Of a stretch of 64,000 nt of DNA, positions 27,748 through 36,273 are shown one piece after another (the stretch's first letter is position 1; each line of letters begins with the position of its first letter). Source of the stretch: Streptomyces hilarionis (GTDB taxonomy: Bacteria; Actinomycetota; Actinomycetes; Streptomycetales; Streptomycetaceae); contig NZ_JAHHIT010000002.1 of the NCBI RefSeq assembly GCF_024539675.1, positions 124,001 through 188,000 of the forward strand, given 5' to 3'. A program made the translations under genes and the position numbers. The notes beneath the pieces are model-generated. The model had not been told where the DNA came from, did not search any database, and worked only from the letters and a program-made list of their open reading frames with translations.

Positions 27748-28320
27748 GTGCAGCTCGTAGTCGCACGGATCGGCCGCGCCCACGGCATCAAGGGCGAGGT
27801 CACCGTCGAGGTACGCACCGACGAGCCGGAGCTGCGGCTCGCGCCCGGCGCCGTCCTGTCCACGGACCCGGCCTCGACCGGCCCGCTGACCATCGAGACC
27901 GGCCGGGTGCACAGCGGCCGTCTCCTCCTGCGCTTCGAGGGCGTGCGCGACCGCAACGCCGCCGAAGCCCTGCGCAACACGCTCCTGATCGCCGACGTCG
28001 ATCCCGAGGAGCTGCCGGAGGAGGAGGACGAGTACTACGACCACCAGCTGATGGACCTGGACGTCGTCACCAGGGACGGCGAGGAGGTGGGCCGGATCAC
28101 CGAGATCTCCCACCTCCCCTCGCAGGACCTGTTCATCGTCGAGCGGCCCGACGGCAGCGAGGTGATGATCCCGTTCGTCGAGGCGATCGTCGTCGAGATC
28201 GACCTCGAGGAGCAGCGGGCGGTCATCGACCCGCCGCCGGGGCTGATCGACGACCGCGCCGAGATCGCCTCCTCGCGCGACGCGGACGCCGACGGGGACG
28301 CGGCCGGGGACGAGTCCTGA
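27748..28320 (+). CDS. rimM: 16S rRNA processing protein RimM
   Basis: A ribosome maturation factor for the 30S head that binds S19. The N-terminal domain has [20 protein letters not shown], and the C-terminal PRC-barrel contains [16 protein letters not shown]. An acidic C-terminal extension follows. The protein is 190 aa. The GTG at 27748 follows GGAG within the repeat-rich leader. The last base of the stop codon is the first base of the trmD start, so the two are translationally coupled. Confidence 0.95.
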   Translation: MQLVVARIGRAHGIKGEVTVEVRTDEPELRLAPGAVLSTDPASTGPLTIETGRVHSGRLLLRFEGVRDRNAAEALRNTLLIADVDPEELPEEEDEYYDHQLMDLDVVTRDGEEVGRITEISHLPSQDLFIVERPDGSEVMIPFVEAIVVEIDLEEQRAVIDPPPGLIDDRAEIASSRDADADGDAAGDES

Positions 28321-29153
28321 TGCGCCTCGACGTCGTCACGATCTTCCCCGAGTACCTGGAGCCGCTGAACGTCTCCCTCGTCGGCAAGGCCCGCGCGCGT
28401 GGCCGGCTCGACGTGCGGGTGCACGACCTGCGGGAGTGGACGTACGACCGGCACAACACGGTCGACGACACGCCTTACGGCGGCGGCCCCGGCATGGTCA
28501 TGAAGACCGACCCCTGGGGCGACGCCCTCGACTCGGTGCTGGCCGACGGCTACGAGACGGGCGCGCGCGCCCCGGCGATCGTCGTCCCGACCCCGAGCGG
28601 GCGTCCCTTCACCCAGGAACTGGCCGTCGAGCTCTCCGGACGCCCCTGGCTGATCTTCACGCCGGCCCGCTACGAGGGCATCGACCGGCGCGTGGTCGAC
28701 GAGTACGCGACCAGGGTCCCCGTCTACGAGGTCTCCATCGGCGACTACGTGCTGGCCGGCGGGGAGGCCGCCGTGCTGGTCGTCACCGAGGCGGTGGCCC
28801 GTCTGCTGCCCGGCGTCCTCGGCAACGCCGAGTCCCACCGCGACGACTCCTTCGCCCCCGGCGCCATGGCCAACCTGCTGGAAGGCCCCGTGTACACCAA
28901 GCCGCCCGCCTGGCGCGGCCGGGAGATCCCGGAGGTGCTGCTCAGCGGGCACCACGGCAGGATCGCCCGCTGGCGACGGGACGAGGCGCTGCGCCGCACG
29001 ACTGCCAACCGGCCCGACCTGATCGAGCGCTGCCCGCCGAAGTCCTTCGACAAGAAGGACCGCGAGATGCTCTCCATCCTGGGCTGGACACCCGATCCCG
29101 AGGGCGAGCCCCACGGTCGATTTTGGCGCAGGACCGACGGCGTGGAACAATAG
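28320..29153 (+). CDS. trmD: tRNA (guanine-N1-)-methyltransferase TrmD
   Basis: Methylates G37 next to the anticodon in a subset of tRNAs to keep the reading frame. The SPOUT knot motifs are present: TPYGGGPGMVMK, CRYEGID-type ARYEGIDRR, and SIGDYVLAGGE with the SAM-binding loop. The C-terminal domain has GNAESHRDDSF and the tRNA-binding helices. Length is 277 aa. ATG overlaps the rimM stop by one base. Confidence 0.96.
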   Translation: MRLDVVTIFPEYLEPLNVSLVGKARARGRLDVRVHDLREWTYDRHNTVDDTPYGGGPGMVMKTDPWGDALDSVLADGYETGARAPAIVVPTPSGRPFTQELAVELSGRPWLIFTPARYEGIDRRVVDEYATRVPVYEVSIGDYVLAGGEAAVLVVTEAVARLLPGVLGNAESHRDDSFAPGAMANLLEGPVYTKPPAWRGREIPEVLLSGHHGRIARWRRDEALRRTTANRPDLIERCPPKSFDKKDREMLSILGWTPDPEGEPHGRFWRRTDGVEQ

Positions 29154-29290
29154 GTCGCTGTTGTGCGCCGTCCGGTGTGCGCCCCTGCCACAGGGGGACA
29201 CGACGCCCGCCTCGACGGGCACACGGCACTCAATCCTCGAACATCTAGTTCCGTTGATGACCTGTGGCATCAGCGAAGAAAGCAGACGAA

Positions 29291-29641
29291 ATGTCTCACC
29301 TGCTCGACACCGTCGACGCCGCGTCGCTGCGCAGCGACGTCCCGGCCTTCCGTCCGGGCGACACCGTCAACGTCCACGTCCGCGTCATCGAGGGCAACCG
29401 CTCCCGTGTGCAGCAGTTCAAGGGCGTCGTCATCCGCCGTCAGGGCGCCGGTGTCCGCGAGACCTTCACGGTCCGCAAGGTCTCCTTCTCCGTCGGCGTG
29501 GAGCGCACCTTCCCCGTGCACACCCCGATCGTCGAGAAGATCGAGCTCGTGACCCGCGGCGACGTGCGTCGCGCCAAGCTCTACTACCTCCGTGAGCTGC
29601 GCGGCAAGGCCGCGAAGATCAAGGAGAAGCGCGACAACTGA
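29291..29641 (+). CDS. rplS: 50S ribosomal protein L19
   Basis: A large-subunit protein at the 30S-50S interface. The sequence [18 protein letters not shown], then [20 protein letters not shown] and a basic C terminus, is diagnostic. The ATG at 29291 gives the usual 116 aa; an in-frame upstream start at 29264 would add nine residues. It is separated from trmD by about 137 bases and may have its own promoter. Confidence 0.96.
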   Translation: MSHLLDTVDAASLRSDVPAFRPGDTVNVHVRVIEGNRSRVQQFKGVVIRRQGAGVRETFTVRKVSFSVGVERTFPVHTPIVEKIELVTRGDVRRAKLYYLRELRGKAAKIKEKRDN

Positions 29642-29686
29642 GCGCCTTCCGGGGTTCACAGAGGGGCCGGATAGCATCTGGCCCCG

Positions 29687-30415
29687 ATGGACACCGAAGC
29701 TCAGCCGACGCAGCGCGACCGCTCCTCCCGCCCTTCCGCACCCGAGAACGTCTCCCAGGAGACCCCGGGCCCGGACGGACCGGAGGGCCGGTCGCGTTTC
29801 GCGTTCGCGGGACGCCTCACCCAGTGGATCCCGGGCGGCCGGGTCAGCCTGACCCTGCTGGTCTGCCTGGTGTTTTTGCTGGCCCTCAACGCTTTCGTGG
29901 CACAACCGTTCCAGATCCCCAGCGGATCCATGGAGAACGGATTGAGGATCGGCGACCGGGTTCTCGTAAATAAGTTGGCGTACCGTTTCGGTGCCGAGCC
30001 GCGGCGCGGCGACGTCGTCGTGTTCGACGGCACCGGCTACTTCGGGAACTCCGACTACGTCAAGCGCGTCGTGGGGGTAGGGGGAGACCGAGTGGTCTGC
30101 TGCGACAAGGAGGGGAGGATCCAGGTGAACGGCCGGTCGGTCGACGAGTCGACGTTCCTGTATCCCGGCGACAGCCCGTCCACGGTCGACTTCGACGTCG
30201 TCGTGCCCGGCGGCGCGCTGTTCGTCCTCGGCGACCACCGCGGCCGCTCCAGCGACTCGCGGGACCACCTCGGCTCACCGGGCGGCGGCATGATCCCCGT
30301 CGGTGACGTGATCGGCCGCGCCGACTGGATCGTCTGGCCCTACGCCCACCTCGCCCGGCTGTCCCGTCCGAGTGCCTACGCGCGCGTGCCCGGCGCGGAG
30401 GGCGCCCATGGGTAA
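29687..30415 (+). CDS. sipW: Type I signal peptidase SipW
   Basis: Cleaves Sec and Tat signal peptides at the outer membrane face. There is one N-terminal transmembrane helix at about 52-72 (SLTLLVCLVFLLALNAFV). The catalytic Ser is in IPSGSMENGLRIGDRV and the catalytic Lys in YVKRVVGVGGDRV, followed by GDHRGRSSDSR. There is no C-terminal membrane helix, in line with SipW of S. lividans. Length is 242 aa. A six-base inverted repeat (29663-29668 with 29680-29685) directly abuts the ATG. First of four adjacent signal peptidase genes. Confidence 0.93.
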   Translation: MDTEAQPTQRDRSSRPSAPENVSQETPGPDGPEGRSRFAFAGRLTQWIPGGRVSLTLLVCLVFLLALNAFVAQPFQIPSGSMENGLRIGDRVLVNKLAYRFGAEPRRGDVVVFDGTGYFGNSDYVKRVVGVGGDRVVCCDKEGRIQVNGRSVDESTFLYPGDSPSTVDFDVVVPGGALFVLGDHRGRSSDSRDHLGSPGGGMIPVGDVIGRADWIVWPYAHLARLSRPSAYARVPGAEGAHG

Positions 30416-31505
30416 CCGCGGCAGACCGCGCGGCATGTCCGCGTCCCCGGCCGACAACCTGCTGCCCACCGGCTCGCGGCGCGCCGCGAGCCCCGGCGGC
30501 GGGCGCTCACGCGCGGAGCGGCGCAAGTTGCAGCGCAAGGTCAAGCGCAAGCGCAGGCGGTCGGCCGTCCGGGAGATCCCGCTGCTGGTCGGCGTCGCCG
30601 TGCTGATCGCCCTGGTCCTGAAGACGTTCCTGGTGCAGGCCTTCGTGATCCCCTCCGGGTCCATGGAGCAGACGATCCAGATCGGCGACCGCGTCCTGGT
30701 CGACAAGTTCACCCCGTGGTTCGGCTCCAGGCCCGCGCGCGGGGACGTCGTCGTCTTCAAGGACCCGGGCGGCTGGCTGAACGACGAGCAGACCACGGCG
30801 AAGAAGAAGGACCCGGTCGTCGTCAAGCAGATCAAGGAAGGCCTCACCTTCATCGGTCTGCTGCCCTCCGACAACGAGAAGGACCTCATCAAGCGGGTCG
30901 TCGGCGTGGGCGGCGACCGCGTGGTGTGCTGCGACACCCAGGGGCGCGTGACCGTCAACGGCGCTCCCCTGGAGGAGGGGTCGTATCTGTACCCCGGCAA
31001 CGCGCCCTCCAGCACGCCGTTCGACATCACCGTCCCGCCGGGCCGGCTGTGGGTGATGGGCGACCACCGGGCGAACTCGGCCGACTCCCGGTTCCACCAG
31101 AACACCGACTACGGCGGCACCGTCTCGGAGGACGAGGTGGTGGGCCGGGCCATGGTGATCGCCTGGCCGCTGGGCCACTGGGTGCGCCTCAAGGAACCGC
31201 AAACTTTCTCCTCCGTCACCGGCTCGGCCGCCGCGGCGACCGCGCCCGCCCGGCTGTCGCATAGTGTTGCTTCCGGCGATCCGAACGGATCGGTCCGGCA
31301 ACTCCCGAGCCCTGCGGAACTCCCGCTCGTTATGGGAGTGGTGGGCCTGCGTCGTACGTGGGGCAGGCAGCGGCACAGAGTGAGGAGTTGGCGTGGGGGA
31401 TGTGGCGGTTGGCGCACGGTCCGGGCACGACGGCGAGGATCACCGCGGACACCCCGTGGAAGCCGCCGACCCGGCTCCGGACGACGGCGTGACCTCCGGG
31501 AGTGA
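30408..31505 (+). CDS. sipX: Type I signal peptidase SipX
   Basis: Signal peptidase with a strongly basic cytoplasmic N terminus (RKLQRKVKRKRRRSAV) and a transmembrane helix at about 65-85. The catalytic Ser is in IPSGSMEQTIQIGDRV and the Lys in IKRVVGVGGDRV; GDHRANSADSR completes the conserved boxes. The start overlaps sipW by eight bases. The predicted protein is 365 aa, and its last 38 codons (113 bases) overlap sipY. The tail is Arg/Gly-rich and unlike a signal peptidase, and no second membrane helix is apparent, so the true C terminus may be nearer residue 285-320. Confidence 0.88.
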   Translation: MGNRGRPRGMSASPADNLLPTGSRRAASPGGGRSRAERRKLQRKVKRKRRRSAVREIPLLVGVAVLIALVLKTFLVQAFVIPSGSMEQTIQIGDRVLVDKFTPWFGSRPARGDVVVFKDPGGWLNDEQTTAKKKDPVVVKQIKEGLTFIGLLPSDNEKDLIKRVVGVGGDRVVCCDTQGRVTVNGAPLEEGSYLYPGNAPSSTPFDITVPPGRLWVMGDHRANSADSRFHQNTDYGGTVSEDEVVGRAMVIAWPLGHWVRLKEPQTFSSVTGSAAAATAPARLSHSVASGDPNGSVRQLPSPAELPLVMGVVGLRRTWGRQRHRVRSWRGGCGGWRTVRARRRGSPRTPRGSRRPGSGRRRDLRE

Positions 31506-32373
31506 CCCTGCGGCGGGCGGCGACGGCCCGCCGTCGAGCGAGCCGCCCCGGACCGGCGGCGAGGGATCGGGCGGCCCGGCACCGAAGGCGAAGAAGCCCC
31601 GCTCCTTCTGGAAGGAGCTGCCGATCCTGATCGGCATCGCGCTCGTCCTGGCGCTGCTGATCAAGACGTTCCTGGTGCAGGCCTTCTCCATCCCGTCGGC
31701 GTCGATGGAGAACACCCTGAAGATCGGCGACCGGGTCCTCGTGGACAAACTGACCCCGTGGTTCGGCTCCGAGCCGGAGCGCGGCGAGGTCGTCGTCTTC
31801 CACGACCCCGACGACTGGCTGGCGGGCGAGAACACCGCCGAGCCGAACGCCTTCCAGACCGTCCTCAGCTGGATCGGCCTGATGCCGTCCGCGGAGGAGA
31901 AGGACCTGATCAAGCGGGTCATCGGCGTCGGCGGAGACACCGTCTCCTGCAAGGGCACGGGCCCGCTCACGGTCAACGGCAAGGCGCTCAACGAGCCGTA
32001 CGTCTACCCCGGCAACACCCCGTGCAGCCAGGACGACCAGGGCGGTCAGTTCACCGTGAAGGTCCCCAAGGGCTATGTGTGGGTCATGGGCGACCACCGG
32101 CAGAACTCGCGCGACTCGCGCTACAACCAGTCGGACAAGAACCACGGCATGGTCCCCGTCGACCAGGTCGTCGGACGCGCCATCGTCAAGGCCTGGCCGA
32201 TCAGCCACTGGGGCACGCTGCCGGTGCCGGACACCTTCGACCAGACCGGCCTGAACGACCAGTCCGCGGCCTCCGCGGCGCTGACGGTCGCGCCGGGAGG
32301 CCTGGCTCTCGTCGGCGCCGTGCCGGTCGTCCTGTGGCGTCGCCGGCGCGACGGCGACGCCGGGACCCGCTGA
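31393..32373 (+). CDS. sipY: Type I signal peptidase SipY
   Basis: Signal peptidase of 326 aa. An acidic N-terminal region of about 70 residues precedes a transmembrane helix (LPILIGIALVLALLI). The catalytic Ser is in IPSASMENTLKIGDRV, the Lys in IKRVIGVGGDTV, and GDHRQNSRDSR follows. A second hydrophobic segment near the C terminus (GGLALVGAVPVVLW) followed by RRRR is a C-terminal anchor, as described for SipX/Y/Z. The GTG start follows GAGGAG. Homologues process most secreted proteins in S. lividans. Confidence 0.93.
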   Translation: MGDVAVGARSGHDGEDHRGHPVEAADPAPDDGVTSGSDPAAGGDGPPSSEPPRTGGEGSGGPAPKAKKPRSFWKELPILIGIALVLALLIKTFLVQAFSIPSASMENTLKIGDRVLVDKLTPWFGSEPERGEVVVFHDPDDWLAGENTAEPNAFQTVLSWIGLMPSAEEKDLIKRVIGVGGDTVSCKGTGPLTVNGKALNEPYVYPGNTPCSQDDQGGQFTVKVPKGYVWVMGDHRQNSRDSRYNQSDKNHGMVPVDQVVGRAIVKAWPISHWGTLPVPDTFDQTGLNDQSAASAALTVAPGGLALVGAVPVVLWRRRRDGDAGTR

Positions 32374-32444
32374 CCTCTCCCTCTGCACCGTGCAAACCCT
32401 TTCCCAAGCCTGAAGCGCGTGCCGGGAAGACCGGGGGCGAAGGG

Positions 32445-32474
32445 CTGACCCGGTTCGGTACCGCCGGGTAGGGT
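32445..32474 (+). promoter_or_regulatory. Promoter of sipZ with leaderless start
   Basis: CTGACC at 32445-32450 and TAGGGT at 32469-32474, 18 bases apart, match Streptomyces housekeeping promoters. The -10 box ends nine bases before the sipZ ATG and no Shine-Dalgarno is present, so the transcript would begin at or beside the start codon. This agrees with sipZ being the first gene of its own operon. Confidence 0.62.
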
Positions 32475-32482
32475 GCGGATCC

Positions 32483-33256
32483 ATGGGTGGCGAGAGCACG
32501 ACGCGTACGGCCCCGCACAGCGGCGGCACCAGCAGTGGCCCGGTGGGCAGCCGGACCGGACAACGTCTGTCCGGTCTGGCCGTCGCGCTGGGCCTCGTGC
32601 TGTTCCTGGGCGGATTCGGCTGGGCGGCGCTGGTCTACCGGCCGTACACCGTGCCCACCAGCTCCATGAGTCCGACGATCGCCGCCGGCGACCGGGTGCT
32701 GGCCGAGCGGGTCGACGGCGGCGAGGTGCGGCGCGGGGACGTGGTCGTCTTCACCGACAAGACCTGGGTCAGCGACGCGCCCGTGGTCAAGCGGGTGGTC
32801 GCCGTCGGCGGCGACACGGTCTCCTGCTGCACCGACGGCAAGCTGACCGTCAACGGCAAGCAGATCGAAGAACCGTATCTGCCCGCCGGCAGCCTGGCCG
32901 AGAACAAGAACATCCCGACCGTGAAGGTCCCGGACGGCCGGCTGTTCCTGCTCGGCGACGAGCGGGAGGGCTCCCTGGACTCCACCGCCCACCTGACCGA
33001 CGCGGCCCAGGGCACCGTCGCGCGCAGCGCCGTCAAGGCCCGGGTGGACGCCGTCGTCTGGCCGATGAACGGCATGCTGAAGCGGCCCTCGGGCTTCGAG
33101 GCGCTCGGCGCCCTCTCCCGGCCGGGCCCGCTGGGCATGATCGGCTGGCTGATCGTCGCCGGGGCGGTGCTGGTGCTCGGCGGTGGCGCCTACGGACCGA
33201 TCGCCAAGCGGACCTCGGGGCGCCGCGCCCGTCCGGAGCCCGCCGGTGCCCGCTGA
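32483..33256 (+). CDS. sipZ: Type I signal peptidase SipZ
   Basis: Signal peptidase of 257 aa with an N-terminal helix at about 31-50. The Ser box is VPTSSMSPTIAAGDRV, the Lys box is VKRVVAVGGDTV, and GDEREGSLDS is in the place of the GDHR motif. A second helix lies near residues 214-235 (GMIGWLIVAGAVLVLGGG) with a basic tail. It is more divergent than the other three. It overlaps the nudix gene by 11 bases and probably heads a unit with nudix, DUF2469 and yraN. Confidence 0.93.
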   Translation: MGGESTTRTAPHSGGTSSGPVGSRTGQRLSGLAVALGLVLFLGGFGWAALVYRPYTVPTSSMSPTIAAGDRVLAERVDGGEVRRGDVVVFTDKTWVSDAPVVKRVVAVGGDTVSCCTDGKLTVNGKQIEEPYLPAGSLAENKNIPTVKVPDGRLFLLGDEREGSLDSTAHLTDAAQGTVARSAVKARVDAVVWPMNGMLKRPSGFEALGALSRPGPLGMIGWLIVAGAVLVLGGGAYGPIAKRTSGRRARPEPAGAR

Positions 33257-33776
33257 GACGGCGGACGAGCCGGCCGGCGTCGAACCCGCCGGAGGCGGGC
33301 TGCGCAAGGTCGCGCGGGTCGTGCTCCTGGACCCGCAGGACCGCATCCTCCTGCTGCACGGCCACGAGCCGGACGATCCCGCCGACGACTGGTGGTTCAC
33401 GCCCGGCGGCGGCGTCGAGGGCGACGAGAGCCGCGAGGAGGCCGCACTGCGCGAGCTCGCCGAGGAGACCGGCATCACCGGGGTGGAGCTGGGCCCGGTG
33501 CTGTGGCGGCGGGTGTGCTCGTTCCCCTTCGCCGGCCGGCGGTGGGACCAGGACGAGTGGTACTACCTGGCCCGCACGACCGGGGCGGCGACCGGGGCGA
33601 CGGCCTTCACCGAGCTGGAGCGGCGCAGCGTCGCCGGATCGCGTTGGTGGACGTGTCGGGAACTGGCCCAGGCGCATGAGACGGTGTATCCGACCAGACT
33701 CGCCGAGCTGCTGCGCACGCTGCTCGACGACGGTCTCCCGGCCAGGCCCGTGACCCTTGACACGGAAATCGTCTAG
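33246..33776 (+). CDS. NUDIX hydrolase
   Basis: A pyrophosphohydrolase of the Nudix superfamily (nucleoside diphosphate linked to another moiety). The Nudix box is complete: GGGVEGDESREEAALRELAE followed by ETGI. The domain spans about residues 22-150. I chose the GTG at 33246 inside the sipZ 3' end; the frame is open further upstream. Length is 176 aa. The substrate is unknown. Translational coupling to sipZ is likely from the overlap. Confidence 0.88.
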   Translation: MPAETADEPAGVEPAGGGLRKVARVVLLDPQDRILLLHGHEPDDPADDWWFTPGGGVEGDESREEAALRELAEETGITGVELGPVLWRRVCSFPFAGRRWDQDEWYYLARTTGAATGATAFTELERRSVAGSRWWTCRELAQAHETVYPTRLAELLRTLLDDGLPARPVTLDTEIV

Positions 33777-33832
33777 GGGCGCGCGTCCCTGGCGCACAAT
33801 GGGGAGATCGCACGGCTGAAGGGGAACATGCC

Positions 33833-34141
33833 ATGAGCGCCGAGGACCTCGAGAAGTACGAGACCGAGATGGAGCTGAAGCTCTACCGGGAGTACCGCGA
33901 CGTCGTCGGTCTGTTCAAATACGTGATCGAGACCGAGCGGCGCTTCTACCTCACCAATGACTACGAGATGCAGGTGCACTCGGTCCAGGGCGAGGTGTTC
34001 TTCGAGGTGTCGATGGCCGACGCCTGGGTGTGGGACATGTACCGGCCGGCCCGGTTCGTGAAGCAGGTACGCGTGCTCACGTTCAAGGACGTGAACATCG
34101 AGGAGCTGAACAAGAGCGATCTGGAGCTCCCGGGCAGCTGA
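33833..34141 (+). CDS. DUF2469 family protein
   Basis: A highly conserved 102-aa actinobacterial protein of unknown function, found next to rnhB/lepB and yraN in most genomes of the phylum. It is acidic, with many aromatic residues ([20 protein letters not shown], then [20 protein letters not shown]). There is no signal peptide or membrane segment. The ATG follows AAGGGGA. Its strong conservation and operon with sip and yraN genes suggest a core role. Confidence 0.9.
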   Translation: MSAEDLEKYETEMELKLYREYRDVVGLFKYVIETERRFYLTNDYEMQVHSVQGEVFFEVSMADAWVWDMYRPARFVKQVRVLTFKDVNIEELNKSDLELPGS

Positions 34142-34268
34142 TCCCCTCGCGCCCGGCCGGCCCGCCGCCCGTGCGGGTGACGAGGTTGTCCACAGCCGCC
34201 GGGTTGTCCACCAAGATCCCATCCGGCGCGGCGGATGCGTGAGCGTGGGTGCCGGAGGTGGTGCCCAC

Positions 34269-34646
34269 ATGAGCACGAACACGGATCTGGCCCGAGGAGC
34301 ACTCGGCAGGTACGGCGAGGATCTGGCCGCACGACGGCTCGTCGAGGCCGGGATGACGGTCCTGGAGCGCAACTGGCGCTGCGGCAGGACCGGCGAGATC
34401 GACATCGTCGCCCGGGACGGCGACGTCCTGGTCGTCTGCGAGGTCAAGACCCGCAGGGGCGGCGGATTCCAGCACCCGATGGCCGCGGTGACGCCGGACA
34501 AGGCACGACGACTGCGCGCGCTCGCCGTGCGATGGACCCAGGCGCACGGGGGAGCCCCGCCGGGCGGCGTCCGCATCGACCTCGTCGGGGTCCTCCTGCC
34601 CCGCCGCGGTGCGCCCGTCGTCGAGCACGCGCGGGGGGTGGCCTGA
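34269..34646 (+). CDS. YraN/UPF0102 family nuclease-like protein
   Basis: A 125-aa protein with the Holliday junction resolvase-like fold. The motif arrangement is [35 protein letters not shown] and DLVGV, with the D...ExK residues of a PD-(D/E)xK active site present in EIDIVA...EVKTRRG. The ATG at 34269 is preceded by GGAGG; an upstream GTG at 34239 is less likely. It ends one base before comM, making a yraN-comM-dprA unit. Confidence 0.92.
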   Translation: MSTNTDLARGALGRYGEDLAARRLVEAGMTVLERNWRCGRTGEIDIVARDGDVLVVCEVKTRRGGGFQHPMAAVTPDKARRLRALAVRWTQAHGGAPPGGVRIDLVGVLLPRRGAPVVEHARGVA

Positions 34647-34647
34647 G

Positions 34648-36273
34648 ATGGGCTTCGCGCGTACGTGCTCGGTGGCGCTGGTCGGCGTCGAGGGGGTCGT
34701 CGTCGAGGTCCAGGCCGACCTGGAGCCCGGAGTGGCGGCGTTCACGCTGGTAGGGCTGCCCGACAAGAGCCTGAGCGAGAGCCGCGACCGGGTGCGGGCG
34801 GCGGTGGTGAACTCCGGCGCGGAGTGGCCGCAGAAGAAACTCACGGTGGGCCTCAGCCCGGCCTCCGTGCCCAAAGGGGGCTCGGGCTTCGACCTCGCCG
34901 TGGCCTGTGCCGTCCTCGGCGCGGCCGAACGCATCGATCCCAGGGTGCTCGCCGACATCGTGATGATCGGGGAAGTGGGCCTGGACGGCCGGGTGCGCCC
35001 GGTCCGGGGCATCCTCCCCGCGGTGCTCGCCGCGGCCGACGCCGGATACGAACAGGTGGTCGTGCCCGAGTGCGCCGCCGCGGAGGCCTCACTGGTGCCC
35101 GGCGTCTCCGTGCTCGGCGTGCGCAGCCTGCGCCAGCTGATCGCCGTCCTCGCGGACGAACCGGTGCCCGAGGAGGAACCGGACGACACGGGCCGCCCCG
35201 ATCCGCTGCTGGCCGGACTGCGCATGCCCGGCACCGGCGCGGCCACCGGCATGCACAGCATGGGGGCGGCCCAGCAGGACCAGGGGCACGATCTCGCGGA
35301 CGTGGTCGGACAGCGCTCGGCGCGCACCGCCGTGGAGGTCGCCGCGGCCGGCGGCCACCACCTCTTCCTGGAGGGTCCGCCGGGAGCGGGCAAGACCATG
35401 CTCGCCGAACGTCTGCCGGCGGTGCTGCCCCGGCTGAGCCGGCAGGAGTCGCTGGAGGTCACGGCGGTGCACTCGGTGGCCGGGCTGCTGCCGCCGGGCA
35501 AGCCCCTCGTCGACGTGCCCCCCTACTGCGCTCCGCACCACTCGGCCACCATGCAGTCGCTGGTCGGAGGCGGCCCCGGAGTCGCGCGCCCCGGAGCCGT
35601 CTCGCTGGCCCACCGAGGAGTCCTCTTCCTCGACGAGACCCCCGAGTTCGGCAGCCACGCCCTCGACGCCCTGCGGCAGCCGCTGGAAGCGGGCCACGTG
35701 GTGATCGCGCGCAGCGCGGGCGTGGTGCGCTTCCCGGCCCGCTTCCTGATGGTGCTCGCCGCCAACCCCTGCCCGTGCGGCCGATTCTCGCAGCGCGACA
35801 CCCTGTGCGAATGCCCGCCCTCCGCGATCCGCCGCTACCAGGCACGCCTGTCCGGCCCGCTCCTCGACCGGGTCGACCTGCGCGTCGAGGTCGACCCGGT
35901 CGGCCGGACCGAGCTCGCCCACCGCGGCCCCGGGGGCGAGTCCACCCGCACCGTCGCCGACCGGGTCCGCGCCGCCCGCGAGCGGGCGGCGGCCCGGCTC
36001 GCGGACACCCCGTGGCGGACCAACAGCGAAGTGCCGGGCCGTGAGCTGCGCAACCGCTGGCACGCGGCCGCCGGAGCCATGGACGAAGCGGAACGCAACC
36101 TCGAGCGCGGGGTGCTCACCGCCCGCGGTCTCGACCGGGTGCTGCGCGTCGCCTGGACCGTCGCCGACCTCGTCGGCCACGACCGGCCGGACGCGGGGGA
36201 CGTGGCCCTGGCGCTGCAACTGCGCACCGGGGTGCCCCGCGGCGTTCCGATGACTCTCGGAGCGCCGGCGTGA
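34648..36273 (+). CDS. ComM/YifB-type Mg-chelatase-like ATPase
   Basis: A 541-aa AAA+ protein with an N-terminal Lon-like fold (GFARTCSVALVGVEGVVVEV, SPASVPKGGSGFDLAVA). The ATPase core has Walker A GPPGAGKTM near residue 243 and Walker B LFLDETPEF. A zinc-like cluster CPCGRFSQRDTLCEC follows. Relatives are branch-migration helicases in natural transformation; Streptomyces is not known as naturally competent, so the role may be general recombination. dprA follows with a four-base overlap. Confidence 0.92.
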   Translation: MGFARTCSVALVGVEGVVVEVQADLEPGVAAFTLVGLPDKSLSESRDRVRAAVVNSGAEWPQKKLTVGLSPASVPKGGSGFDLAVACAVLGAAERIDPRVLADIVMIGEVGLDGRVRPVRGILPAVLAAADAGYEQVVVPECAAAEASLVPGVSVLGVRSLRQLIAVLADEPVPEEEPDDTGRPDPLLAGLRMPGTGAATGMHSMGAAQQDQGHDLADVVGQRSARTAVEVAAAGGHHLFLEGPPGAGKTMLAERLPAVLPRLSRQESLEVTAVHSVAGLLPPGKPLVDVPPYCAPHHSATMQSLVGGGPGVARPGAVSLAHRGVLFLDETPEFGSHALDALRQPLEAGHVVIARSAGVVRFPARFLMVLAANPCPCGRFSQRDTLCECPPSAIRRYQARLSGPLLDRVDLRVEVDPVGRTELAHRGPGGESTRTVADRVRAARERAAARLADTPWRTNSEVPGRELRNRWHAAAGAMDEAERNLERGVLTARGLDRVLRVAWTVADLVGHDRPDAGDVALALQLRTGVPRGVPMTLGAPA

